From NCBI GenBank assembly GCA_023213395.1, contig CM041465.1, positions 114,893,741 to 114,957,740 of the forward strand: a stretch of 64,000 nucleotides of DNA, given 5' to 3'. Position numbers and translations under genes: made by a program. The notes beneath the pieces were generated by a model that saw only the letters and a list, made by a program, of their open reading frames with translations, ran no database searches and had not been told where the DNA came from. Each line of letters begins with the position of its first letter. Positions within the stretch are counted from its first letter, which is position 1. Positions 45,481 through 55,379 of the stretch are shown one piece after another. The stretch comes from Cycas panzhihuaensis (Eukaryota > Cycadophyta).

Positions 45481-45777
45481 TGAAAAGGGTTAATGACATA
45501 AGGTCATTACATTAGTTGATTATTTCGAAAAAGGGTCTTAAGTGAACTTTAAATTAGATCACTTAAGTGAAATGCACTTTCATGTGCATTATGTGTAATT
45601 TCATTTCACCTAACTCAAATGCTCCCTCTCTCAATATAAAAGTAAAGCTCAATGGAGGAGATTCATTCTTACCTCCCCATTTTGTGAGAGCTACTTTCTT
45701 TCTCTCAAGTCTCTCTTGCTCCCATGTTTGCCTTTGTGTTTAGTGCATGGAGATGAAGGATAGATCCACTCTTTTCA
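45481..45777 (+). repeat. E8 3' LTR
   Basis: 297 bp, one substitution from the 5' copy (GAGAGCTAC versus GAGAACTAC). Confidence 0.97.
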
Positions 45778-45782
45778 TATTC

Positions 45783-46130
45783 ATCAAGTTTAGCATACTA
45801 GGCATGAGGAGCTTGCTTTAGACCATACAGAGCTTTCTTTAATTTGCAGACCAAGTGTTCCTGACCCTATTTGACATATCCTTCAGGTTGGGTCATATAG
45901 ACTTCTTCCTTAATCTCTCCATTTAGAAATGCACTTTTGACATCTAATTGGTACACATTCCAATTTTTTTGAGCTGCTAGGGCAATTACTGTTCTCACAG
46001 TGCTGAGTTTCGCTACTGGTGAGAAGGTTTCATCATAGTCCACCCAATTTGCTTTGGGTGTACCCCTTAGCAACCAACCTGGCCTTATACTTTTCCAATT
46101 TTCCATTTGCTCCTTCCTTTATTTTGAAGA
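45783..46130 (-). pseudogene. E7 reverse transcriptase, N-terminal half
   Basis: Open at 45867-46106 with YDETFSPVAKLSTVRTVIAL and NVYQLDVKSAFLNGEIKEEV, the copia reverse transcriptase fingers. Downstream is a stop at the Gln before GQEHLV, then KKALYGLKQAPRA and a stop at the Trp codon. The E8 insertion follows at DEY. Confidence 0.85.
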
Positions 46131-47390
46131 TCCATCTGCAATTTACCACTGATTTATTTGGTGGTAATTCTACTAAATCCCAGGTTTGGTTCTTGATGAT
46201 AAGAGTCTAATTCAGAATTCATGGCATTTCTCCAAGTCGAGTGTTCTTTAGCTTCTGTATATGATTGTGGTTCTAGATGGCTATATAGAGCCTTAGGTTT
46301 TTGGCTTCTTGTCCTGTGTGGTAAGATGTCTTCCTTTCTTTCCTCAATGGTTTTGAGATACCATTTGGGAAGCTTTTTTCCTTCTTCTATTTCAACTCCC
46401 TTGGGCTCATCTAGAAATGTTTCCTCATCTTCTGAAGTAGGGTGACTTTCTTGAGTTTCTTCTAGAAGGTCTTCAGAGGTAATTTCGGATCCTTCTCTAG
46501 ATTCTTCTTCAGGTGGTTCTTGAAGAATGCTCTGAGGAGTTCCCTCTATTACTTGGATTTGCTTGTTAAGCTCTTCATCACTATCCTCATTGAACACAAC
46601 ATCACGACTTGCATAGATCTTGTTTGTCTTGGGATCTATGCACTTGTAGGCTTTAGCGGTTTTACTGTATCCAATCATGATACACTCTATGCTTTTCGAG
46701 TCCAGCTTGGTTCTTCTTTTGTCTGGTATGTGTACAAAGGCTTGGCTGCCAAATACCTTTAGATGGCTCACATCTGGTTTTTTTCCTGTCTAGGCTTCTT
46801 TAGGTGTAAGATGTTCTATTGCTTTGGTTGGACTCTTATTCAGTAAGTAACAAGTAGTGTTTATTGCTTCTGCCCAGTAACTCTTTGGGACTTCTTTCCC
46901 ATACACCATACTACGAGCCATTTCCATGATCACTCTGTTCTTCCTTCCTGCCACCCCATTGGATTGAGGTGTATAGGGAGTGGTGATCTGTCTTCGAATT
47001 CCATTGACTTTGCAATATTCCAAGAATTCTTTTGAAATGTATTCACCTCCCCCATCTGATCGTATGCATTTGATTTTTTCTTCGGATTCTAGTTCAACTT
47101 CTACTTTGAATTCTTTGAATGTTGCATATACCTCAGATTTGTTATGCAAAAAATAGACCTAGATGTTCCTTGTCATATCATCTATGAAGGTGAGAAAGTA
47201 TCTGCATCCGTTGATGGAGTGTGGAGTGAGTGGTCCACATATATCGGTGTGAATGAGTTCTAGTTTCTTTTGGGCTCGCCATTTGCTTTCCTTTTGGGCA
47301 ATCTTTGTTGCTTCCCTGATTGGCAGCTTTTACATACAAAATTATCTGAAGTGATTGATGGGAGTCCATCAACCAAACCTTCCTTTTTCA
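46131..47390 (-). pseudogene. E7 integrase
   Basis: 46790-47149 carries IRSDGGGEYISKEF with the second Asp intact, QITTPYTPQSNGVAGRKNRV and ARSMVYGKEVPKSYWAEAIN. After a stop near 46785, 46154-46771 continues with MSHLKVFGSQAFVHIPDKRR, CIMIGYSKTAKAYKC and an acidic EEPPEEESREGSE linker to reverse transcriptase. The first part of the core (47160-47390) has stops, one replacing Gln before VYFLHNKSEVY. Confidence 0.85.
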
Positions 47391-47760
47391 TTTTTTAAAA
47401 TTTGTCTAATGGAAGATGTCCATACTTGAAATGCCACATTTTGTCATTATGATTTATAGCAGTGTATGCTTTTACAACAGGCAAAACGAGAGATGAAAGT
47501 AGCCTATACAGGTCATTGCTTTCGATCCCCTTTGCAATTACATGGCCATTATTTTTCATATCAAGGATCTGACAATATTCTTCTTCATCAAAGACAGTTC
47601 TCAGACCCTTTTTTCCAAGTTGGGATACAGACAGAAGATTCATCTTTAGATCAGGAACTAACAACATATTTCCAATTTTTTTGATACTACCTTGTAGTTC
47701 TACAACAATGGTTCCTACACCCTTGATGTTGAGGGGATATTTGCTTCTTAGCTCCACAGA
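47391..47760 (-). pseudogene. E7 protease-integrase linker and pre-integrase region
   Basis: Open for 120 codons. It contains NIKGVGTIVVELQGSIKKIG, LVPDLKMNLLSVSQLGKKGL and MWHFKYGHLPLDKF, in which the usual His-x-x-x-Gly-His pattern of the pre-integrase zinc finger is present. A stop lies between it and the protease (47760-47778). Confidence 0.85.
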
Positions 47761-47778
47761 TTTGTTAGAGGCATAAGG

Positions 47779-48078
47779 CTACAAGGTTTCGAACCATTCC
47801 TCCTGGTTGGTCATGTGACGTGAAGCTCCTGAGTCAATGTACCACACGTCTTTGTCTTGGAGAGATGTAGCAAGGGCAACGATGAATGCGGTCTCCTCCT
47901 CTTCTTCATCATTTTGTTCGTTACTGTAGTTGCCCATGTGTCTTTTACCTTTCTGGATGTTAGCTCTCCTAGTTGGGCATTGGTATGGAAAGTGTCCTAC
48001 TTGGCCACAATGATAACATAAATCAAATGCCCTACAGGAACTTGCAAAATAACCGGTCTTACCACAGTTATAGCACAA
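47779..48078 (-). pseudogene. E7 gag zinc knuckles and protease active site
   Basis: Two zinc knuckles at the start: CYNCGKTGYFASSC (His changed to Tyr) and CYHCGQVGHFPYQC (intact). After an acidic linker (NEQNDEEEEE) the protease site reads VWYIDSGASRHMTNQ with Asp-Ser-Gly intact. Open for 99 codons. Confidence 0.9.
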
Positions 48079-48820
48079 CCTTGGTGCTAAGGTGCGTCCT
48101 CCTCCTCGTGAATCCTACCACCTTCCTCGTGACTGGGCTCTGAACTCTGGAGCTCTTCCTTGTCCTCTGCTACTTCCTCTGGTTCCCAGGTTTAGTCTGG
48201 ATACAAAGGCGTCTTCAAGTTTTGTAGAGTCCTCATATCTTCTATTTCTTTGTTCCTGCCTTAGGAGTAGTCCTGTCAGTGTGTCCAATGTCATTGTTGC
48301 TATTTGATCATTGTTTGTAATAGTGTTAATTGTGACATCGAAGGATTTAGGCAATTTACTGGCTACCATTTCAACCAGTTCGGAATTAGAAATTGCAGAG
48401 CCTGCACTAAGTAGATCGTTCCGCAAGGATATGACTTTGTGCATAAATTTAGTCACAGTTTCAGTCTCCTTCATGTGTATCTTGAATAATTCCTCCTTAA
48501 GTGCTACTATTCTAGCTTTGTTCTTCTGACTATACAATTTTTCAAAGCACTTCTAGATTTCAGCAGTAGTGGTTAAGTTTTCCACATACACAAGTAGTGG
48601 GTCAGAAATGGATAATTTTAGCACTATTACCCCAAAGACTATCCTGTTCTTCCCACTTGCTAGATCTCCAAATTGCTTTTGGGCTTGGTTTCCTTCTCTA
48701 GAGCTATTTGCTAGGCATTTTTGGCTCTTAGAAGGGTCTCTATTTTGATTTTCTATATATGGTAGTTGTAATCAGTGAGCTTGTCTGAATTAGAGAGAGC
48801 CAGAATAGAAAAAGACATTA
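48079..48820 (-). pseudogene. E7 gag
   Basis: Starts at ATG 48820 (MSFSILALSNSDKLTDYNYH, then a stop). It continues, after further stops at Trp or Gln positions, into the open frame 48115-48537 with VTKFMHKVISLRNDLLSAGS, LVEMVASKLPKSFDVTINTI and SRGQGRAPEFRAQSRGRW. The order and length match copia gag. Confidence 0.85.
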
Positions 48821-49526
48821 TGGACACAAAAAATAGATTGCAGACGTCTTAGGCCGTACAATGGTACGTATTTCCGTACGGTACAGAAGTGTACGAATGA
48901 AGGCAAACTATACCTCAAAAGAAAGCTAGTGATGAGAGGATTCCAGATCTGGAATATTTTTTTTTAAGATAGTCCCTGGTTTGGGAGAAAAAGTTGTCTG
49001 AAGAGTAACTTGGGCGGCTAGGTTTTTTTTGAAAAAACGCTCATAACAAACAAATGACTCCTTTAAATCGGTCAAGATCAGTCACAATGGAGTCGTACAG
49101 AGTATATGGAGATTCCATGAACGTTTTCAGAGAGAAAATCGAGAGAAAATTGATGATTTTGAGTACCTGTGTCTCTAGACCCGCGCCCTTCTGAAAACTG
49201 GGCAAAACCCCTTCGAAATGGCTTCGGATGACTTTGCGCCAGTAGAAAAAGATGACGAGGATGGTTTGATCTACCTTCTGGCCAAATTTTAGCTTATTTT
49301 GAGCACTTCGATTTTTCGTCCGCATGTGTCTCAGACGGTTCTGCATCGTGTCGCAAGACACAGTCAAATTTCTTCTCTTCTTGCTTTGATTCTGGACTGG
49401 GCTTCAGATGTCTCCATCTTGCCTTCTAGACTTCTTCAGTCTTCCACACAGTTGCTCTGCCTCTATCTTGCTTAGAGACAGCTTGAATTACTGACACAAC
49501 CCTCTTTCAATCAGACAGGATGACCT
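48821..49526 (-). other. E7 untranslated leader
   Basis: About 700 bp between the primer-binding site and gag. No known domain. Holds the palindromic GTACGTATTTCCGTACGGTAC-like string at about 48859-48880 and an open frame without recognisable product. Confidence 0.6.
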
Positions 49527-49538
49527 GCTCTGATACCA
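49527..49538 (-). other. E7 primer-binding site
   Basis: TGGTATCAGAGC on the minus strand, adjacent to the LTR. Confidence 0.93.
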
Positions 49539-49742
49539 TATTAGGATTCTAAGACACAAGTGAACAGAAACTCAATGCTCCAATACTTATTGATGACCAT
49601 GAATGGAAATTTATACAAGTTGGAGTTGTAACTCCTTTCGAACTAAATATAACCGCAGCATGTTTGATTGACACGTGTCTATGTGGTGAGTGTCTCATGT
49701 TACATACAAAGTGGGTCTCTAGATAAAACATTATATTCAACA
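49539..49742 (-). repeat. E7 5' LTR
   Basis: 204 bp, plus-strand TATTAGGATTCTAAG to TATTCAACA. The first G of the left copy is A here. Confidence 0.95.
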
Positions 49743-49851
49743 AATTTAACATGTCAGCTTTTACATCTTGCACTTCTGTCTTAACTTTTTGTTGTAATGT
49801 GGTAAACTGATTTTTTAAAAGTGAGATTCGATCGCCTTTAGTTGGAGCCAT
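49743..49851 (-). pseudogene. E6 gag start
   Basis: ATG 49851 opens MAPTKGDRISLLKNQFTTLQ and QKVKTEVQDVKADMLNL, then E7 begins. The continuation on the other side of E7 is at 37080 and below (KSDMASIMSKMAQITTQ). Confidence 0.8.
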
Positions 49852-50766
49852 GATGATTGTAGAAGGTGTTTAAAGAATAGGGGACTAGTTAGAAGAAAGG
49901 AATTTACAAAGAGGGATGAGTAAGATAGAATTGGAGTTCAAAGAAATTGGGATGAAAGGATGAGAGGGAAAGGGGAGGGAATGGGGTGTCTATAGACAAT
50001 TGTCTCCAAAATTTTTCTCTTCTTTTTTTTTTTTTTGGAACAAATAAAAGGGTATTTTTTTTAATTTTTTGGAACAAATAAAAGTTTTTTTTTTTTTTTT
50101 GTGCTGGTACTAGTTTGCTTGCTGCGAGTGTTTAGAGGTTTTGTTTTGTGCTGGTACTAGTTTGCTTGTTGCGAGTGTTTAGAGCAACGATGCATCATTG
50201 ATCGGAACAGGTGGCCGGCTCCGATAGAAGGCTTCCTAGGGGATTACGGTCAATCTCACTGGCCACAAATTCTGTCTAAGCGAGTACTGCTCTCTAGAAT
50301 CGCAATAATTACTTCTTGAAGGAAATAACTATTGAAACCCTAACCACGAATTTACCTCAAAACGACAGCTCTTTGTATACACTCAAGGAAGGGAAATCTA
50401 ATTTGGGATGGGGCCGTTGCCCGTTTCACTGGCAAACATTCTGGCTAGCTACTTTGGGGTTCCCGTGGTACTTCTCACAATGAGTTTTAGGGCTTATGCC
50501 CAAGCATTTCCCACGGTTAAGCGGATGAGGATTTCCCCTTATCCAGATCTGCAATACAGTGTTTTGGTCAGAAAAGAACAAGAATTTATTATAGAATTGG
50601 CCCTGTCAAGTGTTGAACGTTGTTGAAAATCTCCACTTGAACAATAGGGACCTCGACACTTTTACTACTTTCTGATCACCAAGATCCGAGTGGGCGAGGT
50701 GAGAGCATATGGTAGGTAAGTGCGAAAGGGAAAAAAAAATTTGCACCAAATTGGCCCTGGAAGGTG
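49852..50766 (-). other. E6 untranslated leader with tandem duplications
   Basis: About 0.9 kb. GTGCTGGTACTAGTTTGCTT plus 17 further bases occurs at 50101-50137 and 50148-50184 (one difference). TTTTTTGGAACAAATAAAAG occurs twice just before it (about 50032 and 50068). Long T runs at 50023-50037 and 50085-50100. Confidence 0.65.
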
Positions 50767-50778
50767 GCTCTGATACCA
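50767..50778 (-). other. E6 primer-binding site
   Basis: TGGTATCAGAGC on the minus strand, two bases from the LTR end. Confidence 0.93.
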
Positions 50779-50780
50779 CT

Positions 50781-51269
50781 TGTAATGTATCTTCCACAAT
50801 AAAGAACTCCAAAGAGAGAAATGTTAAGCGCCAAAGAGAGCCAAAAGAGACAATTGATCACCAAAGAGAACCAAAGTTCTTTTCTCTTAAGTAATATGAT
50901 CCAAGAATGAATTACAATGAAGACCCGAGAGGGTATATATAGTGCTTCAACTACTGACGCTTACTTCTATTCTAAGCACTTACTAAATAAGTGAGCACAA
51001 CTACCTGCTAAATGCATGCGCAAAAAGAGCAACTACTTGCTAAATATATGTGTAGTGCACTTACTAAATAAGTGAGCACAACTACTTGCTAAATGCATGT
51101 GCAATACAAAAGCACCACTATTTGAGTACTTGCTAAATAAACGAGTATGCCTATTTAGGCACTTACTAAATAAGCAAGTACTTTAGAATATTCACAAGAT
51201 CACATAACCCTTTGATGGATTCCACATGCTAATACTTCCTTCCACTTATGGAGGTGAGGTTATGTTACA
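50781..51269 (-). repeat. E6 5' LTR
   Basis: 489 bp, TGTAATGTATCTTCC to GGTTATGTTACA, followed by TCGCT. Confidence 0.95.
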
Positions 51270-51274
51270 TCGCT

Positions 51275-52060
51275 TCTGCATCGCTTACAATTTTTATTTG
51301 TGATTGGCTTATCAACATCTATCAAGCGAGCCATTGCTGGGGTTCATTTTTTAAAGCTAGGACAATGAGCAGGAGGAATGTAATGAGGAATTTGCATTTG
51401 TTGTTTAATATCAACTTGTTTAGCCAAGAGGATAACTTTCTCTAATGATTTTGGTTGAAACATCGGTACCTTAATATCAATATTAGGTTGGAGATTAGCC
51501 TAGTAGAAATGAGAAGCTTCCTCATCGATTAGAGTGGTCTTAAGCTAGAATTTCTCAAAATGCTCCATGAATTCCTTGACTGAAGAGTCTTGTTGGAAGC
51601 AATGAGACAATTGGACCTTATAAGGAATGGAGTTAGGTCCTTCAATGTGGTTGTGAACAACATCAATGAAATCATCCCAGAGGATAAAACCATGGTTGGA
51701 AAACCATTTTTATGCCCATATATATAGATGCCCTTCCATATGGTTAATGGCAATATTAACTTTTTTGCTTGGAGCACTAATTTTAATGTCATTGAATGTT
51801 GTTTCAAATTTAGTGATCCATTTGTCAAAATTAATTGTGCTCTTGATGTTAAAGTTAGGAATAATCAATTGCCTTTTGTATTGAATCGTTGCCTCATTAT
51901 TGGCATTGCTATTATTGTTTGGAGAGTTAGATGATTCATGCTTTGGTTTTGTTTGCTTGGACATGAGCTTATTGATATTATCATTCGTCTGCTTCATCCA
52001 TTGCTTAGTGGTATCAAGGATGGCAAAAATATCCTTGCTAGCATCGTCTATTTTGTCCAT
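51275..52060 (-). pseudogene. E5 gag
   Basis: ATG 52060 opens MDKIDDASKDIFAILDTTKQ and an Asn-rich linker, then RQLIIPNFNIKSTINFDKWI and TKFETTFNDIKISAPSKK. The frame shifts near 51720 and continues with weaker matches (for example GPNSIPYKVQLSHCFQQDSS). The C-terminal zinc region toward 51275 is not clear. Confidence 0.75.
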
Positions 52061-52691
52061 TCTCGACCACCTTGAGTAATCAATGGGTGTAGCCGTTATA
52101 ACACCAGATCAGAGATCTAGAGCTAAGAGGGGTTCCTTGTACTGAGATTAAAAGGGACTTTAATTTGAAGGGTCAGAGAAAATAATGAGATGAATAGTGA
52201 CAATGACTAGAGAATAATGACTTGCAAAGTTGAGACTGAAATGGCTTGAAGGCTAATGTGTAATGTACTACCTCGTTACTTCATAAGATTAAGTGATTAT
52301 TGAAATGGCTTGACGAATAATGGCGAATTTTGGCCTACGACAATTTAGAGAGAGCGACGTAGGAGTTTAGGATGTAACAAAAGTGGTTTACTAGGTATAG
52401 AGGAGTATATATGCAATATTTTAGAAGGGGCACTACTTTTTAAGAGGTTACAAAAGGGTCTTCGAGAAACTATAGAAGCTGTTTGGTAAATAATTTATTG
52501 TCTGAGCATAGGAGTGTACGTAAGGGATGGAGGTTGATGGCCCTAGTAGGCCACCGGCTAGTAGGAAAAACACTGAGCCAATGATGGTGTAATAAATCAC
52601 CATAAGTGCACTACTGGTGGTTAAAATGGCTTATAAAGATAGAATACTTCGAGGTGAGGGCTTGGTGTCTAGCAAAACAATCCGAGACGTA
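52061..52691 (-). other. E5 untranslated leader
   Basis: About 630 bp with no coding domain, between primer-binding site and gag. Confidence 0.6.
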
Positions 52692-52703
52692 AATCTGATA
52701 CCA
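52692..52703 (-). other. E5 primer-binding site
   Basis: TGGTATCAGATT on the minus strand, two mismatches at the 3' end from the initiator-Met consensus. Confidence 0.8.
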
Positions 52704-52705
52704 CT

Positions 52706-53019
52706 TGTAGTAGATTGAGTGTCTACTATTGCCTTTGCACATGACTTTAAGTAATAATCAACACATGCATAATGAAGGAGGTATTACAAGCATTGAGAAG
52801 TTAGTGATAAAATATCTCAATGAGAAGATTTAATTGATTTGAAAACACATAATGAGGAATTACAAGAATGGGGGAATTTATACAAGTGGTATGCAACTGT
52901 TCAAATGTTTTCCCACCTTTTGATATCTCCCACCAAATATTCAAATGCTAAACTAGTTATTAAATTTAATTAATGGCTAGTTACTATGGTTAACTAACCA
53001 AGTTGCAAGTAGTGCAACA
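52706..53019 (-). repeat. E5 5' LTR
   Basis: 314 bp, TGTAGTAGATTGAGTG to AGTGCAACA, followed by ATAGC. Confidence 0.9.
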
Positions 53020-53024
53020 ATAGC

Positions 53025-53520
53025 AGGTGTGTTGATTAGGTTAAATGGCATTACCTACCACTTGAACAAGCCTTGCCTTGTCTTGAAGGAGGTTTTCCAA
53101 ATATCCTCCTCCTTGACTCTTACTTGATGGTAGTGGGATTTGAGATCTATCTTGGAGAAAAATTTGGCTTCTTGCAATTGATCCAAAGCATCATCTATCC
53201 TTGGTAAAGGATAGTGGTTCTTATTGTTACCTTGTTTAATTCCCCAAAATCAACACATAGCCTTGAAGTTTCATCCATTTTGGGAACTGGTAGAACTAGG
53301 GATCTACATGGAGATAAGCTAGGTCATATGTGTCTCTTGTCCAATAGCCCTTGTATTTGGCTCTTTTATCTCACCATGCTTGATGATGGAACTTCTATGG
53401 AGTACAACAATGTGTAAGGGTGAAATTGGCACCAAATCTATGGCGTGCTCCACATTCCTTTGTGGAGGTAGGGTTTGAGGAGCCTCAAACACATCTGAAA
53501 ACTCTTGTAACATTTGTTGC
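53025..53520 (-). pseudogene. E4 reverse transcriptase, N-terminal half
   Basis: Right of E5 the frame reads MPFNLINTPA up to the insertion point. Upstream are the residues of the primer-grip side ([20 protein letters not shown]-like, 53120-53180). 53319-53513 encodes MLQEFSDVFEAPQTLPPQRN and VEHAIDLVP, the usual start of gypsy reverse transcriptase. Confidence 0.8.
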
Positions 53521-54100
53521 AGTTGTTGCTTTGGCTTCTCTCGATCAATTTATTGCTCTTTATATTATGAAATCAACAAGCTAAAATCTTATTTTTGCTC
53601 TTGAACAAGTATCAAAATAAACTTTTGTGCCTTCTTGGCCATCTTATCTGCTTGGGAGGTAGAAATCAAGGATAACTGACTAGTAGTCATGCTGGAATCT
53701 ATTGCATCAACTTTTCCATCTTTAACCAACCTATATTGGTTAAGTCTTTTTCTATATAGTGTATCTCTATCTCAAAGATAGGGATTCCCCAAAATAACAC
53801 TATAAGCATCTGTTAGTGCAATGTCACAGATTACCTTATCTTCCATTGGTCCAATGGATAATTTGAGAGTGCATTAGTGAGTCATTGTTGCATCCTTGCT
53901 TCTATGCAACCGCCTAAGATTGTATCGTTGTGGATGCTCTCTAGTGGGTAGGTTTAGCCTTCTTACAACCTCGTTGGATATGAGGTTCTTCTGGCTTCTA
54001 GGGTCCATGATTGTGCTTAAGGCTTGGTCTTCCACCTTTACCATCACGATGAAGAGTTTCTCTCTTTCATCATCTCATCCTTTCGTTGTTCCTTAGGCTC
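53521..54100 (-). pseudogene. E4 aspartic protease
   Basis: In the minus frame near 53940-54010 the residues TIMDPRSQKNLISNEVVRRL and LNLPTREHPQRY match gypsy proteases. The active site Asp-Ser-Gly is now Asp-Pro-Arg. It continues with VICDIALTDAYSVILGNPYL. Stops occur within and after. Confidence 0.75.
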
Positions 54101-54239
54101 TTGTTGCCAAGGTGATGGAGTCTTCTTGCCTAACGCTTGTCTCACCTTCCTTCTTGCTTTTTTGAGCTTCTGGAGTGGCACCATGCGCATAGTATGCACC
54201 TTGTTGTGCTCTATATTCTTCATTGGAATGTGTTTTTCT

Positions 54240-55181
54240 CTTGTAGTGTGAGCACCACTTTTTTCTCATTTATTGAGGTCTTTGCTACTATGTGGGTTTG
54301 TAAAACGTGGAACCTCTTGCATCTTCTTGTGATGGTTGCGAACCTTGAGATTAAGGTTGCACCCCTTGGGGTTGCAATCGTGCTAGTCAAAATGGCTTTC
54401 CTTTGTTGAAAGCTTGAAACAACTTATGCCTTTGTGGCTATCTCTTGTTACCCCATTTTTGAAATGCATTATTTTGGAATGGCCTTCTTCCTCGGCCTTT
54501 TGCTTCTACAATCACAACCTTGGTGTATGCATCATCCAAGGTCTTGATATCGAATAACTCAAGCTCCTTTTCAAGGGGTTGAAACAACCCTCTAATGTAC
54601 TTCAATGTTACCTGTTCTTTGTCATCAGGAATTTGCAACTTAATGATAAGGTGATGGAATTCTTCAGCATATTGGCTTGCCTTTTGCTTGAGGTGCTGCT
54701 ATCCAATCCTAAGATTTCTCTCATAACCTACTGGATAAAACTTGTTCCTCATGGTCCTCTTAAAACCTGTCCAAGAAGTGATTTGTGCTTCTGCTTGTGC
54801 TCTTTTTCTCTCATACAAGTTGTCCCACCAAGTTAATGCAACTCTTGTCATGTTAAGCTTTGAGAAAGCAATCTTCTACATTTTTGTGTAAGCTTGGTTG
54901 TCATAATAAACTTCTATTTGCTTGATCCAATCATCAAGCTTCTTAACATTTAGATCACCTGTGAAAGGGTCTATTTGAATCTTAGTTTCCACCTTCACAA
55001 TGGAAGTTCTAGTGGCCACTCTTTCATGTTGTGGAGGTGCCTCTTCATGACCACTGTGAGTTGTAGTGTTTATAGGCAAGTGAGCTACCACTCGACTCAT
55101 CATCTATTGCATGTTTAGGATGTTATTCACCATCTCTTGAAATCTGTCCTCTAGGCTTACATCTTCCTATCTTGAAGCCAT
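54240..55181 (-). pseudogene. E4 gag
   Basis: ATG 55181 opens MASR, a stop, EDVSLEDRFQEMVNN, then 54876-55103 with IQIDPFTGDLNVKKLDDWIK and QIEVYYDNQAYTKM. 54438-54638 gives QVTLKYIRGLFQPLEKELEL and YTKVVIVEAKGRGRRPFQNN. The intervening core (54640-54875) is in broken frames. No clear zinc knuckle found. Confidence 0.75.
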
Positions 55182-55361
55182 CTCTTATTTGTCTCTTGTT
55201 TTTCTAGCTTTCTTTGAAATTAATAAATGTATGAACTCTGGTTCTCATCTTAGTGGGTACCGACTCCTAGTCTTTACCATGAAAATTGGAGAGTGTGTAG
55301 GTTATTGCAGATTTTTGCTTGCTAGAAAATTAGAACTTTGCCTAAAGCTAAAACCTTCCTG

Positions 55362-55373
55362 GCTCTGATACCA
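55362..55373 (-). other. E4 primer-binding site
   Basis: TGGTATCAGAGC on the minus strand. Six bases separate it from the inferred terminal repeat, more than in the other elements. Confidence 0.85.
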
Positions 55374-55379
55374 GAAATT

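Larger units (their letters stand above)
38331..45777 (+). mobile_element. E8: youngest Ty1/copia insertion, innermost of the nest
   Basis: Two 297-bp LTRs differ at only one position (about 38541 versus 45691). A perfect TATTC duplication flanks it (38326-38330 and 45778-45782). It is inserted in the E7 reverse transcriptase on the opposite strand. It has a primer-binding site, a leader of 1.9 kb, gag, protease, integrase, reverse transcriptase, RNase H and a strong purine tract. The coding region is broken by many frameshifts despite its youth. Confidence 0.97.
37081..49742 (-). mobile_element. E7: Ty1/copia element inserted in the E6 gag
   Basis: Two 204-bp LTRs differ at about 7 positions. 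A perfect AATTT duplication flanks it (37076-37080 and 49743-49747). The minus-strand order is gag, protease, integrase, reverse transcriptase, RNase H. It is interrupted in reverse transcriptase by E8. Reading frames are long but hold several stops. Confidence 0.95.
31959..51269 (-). mobile_element. E6: Ty3/gypsy chromovirus inserted in E5
   Basis: Two 489-bp LTRs differ at 12 positions by eye. A perfect TCGCT duplication flanks it (31954-31958 and 51270-51274). The minus-strand genes have long open pieces and are the best preserved gypsy set in the window. E7 interrupts its gag, and a solo LTR lies further into gag. Its LTR start, protease and chromodomain resemble E3. Confidence 0.95.
28184..53019 (-). 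mobile_element. E5: Ty3/gypsy chromovirus inserted in the E4 reverse transcriptase
   Basis: LTRs of 339 and 314 bp, flanked by GTAGC (28179-28183) and ATAGC (53020-53024). It sits between the E4 residues NTPA and TFMR. The minus-strand content is gag, protease, reverse transcriptase, RNase H, integrase, chromodomain. The LTRs differ at about 39 of 313 aligned positions by eye, plus a 25-bp tandem duplication in the left copy. E6 interrupts it at the gag/protease border. Confidence 0.92.
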
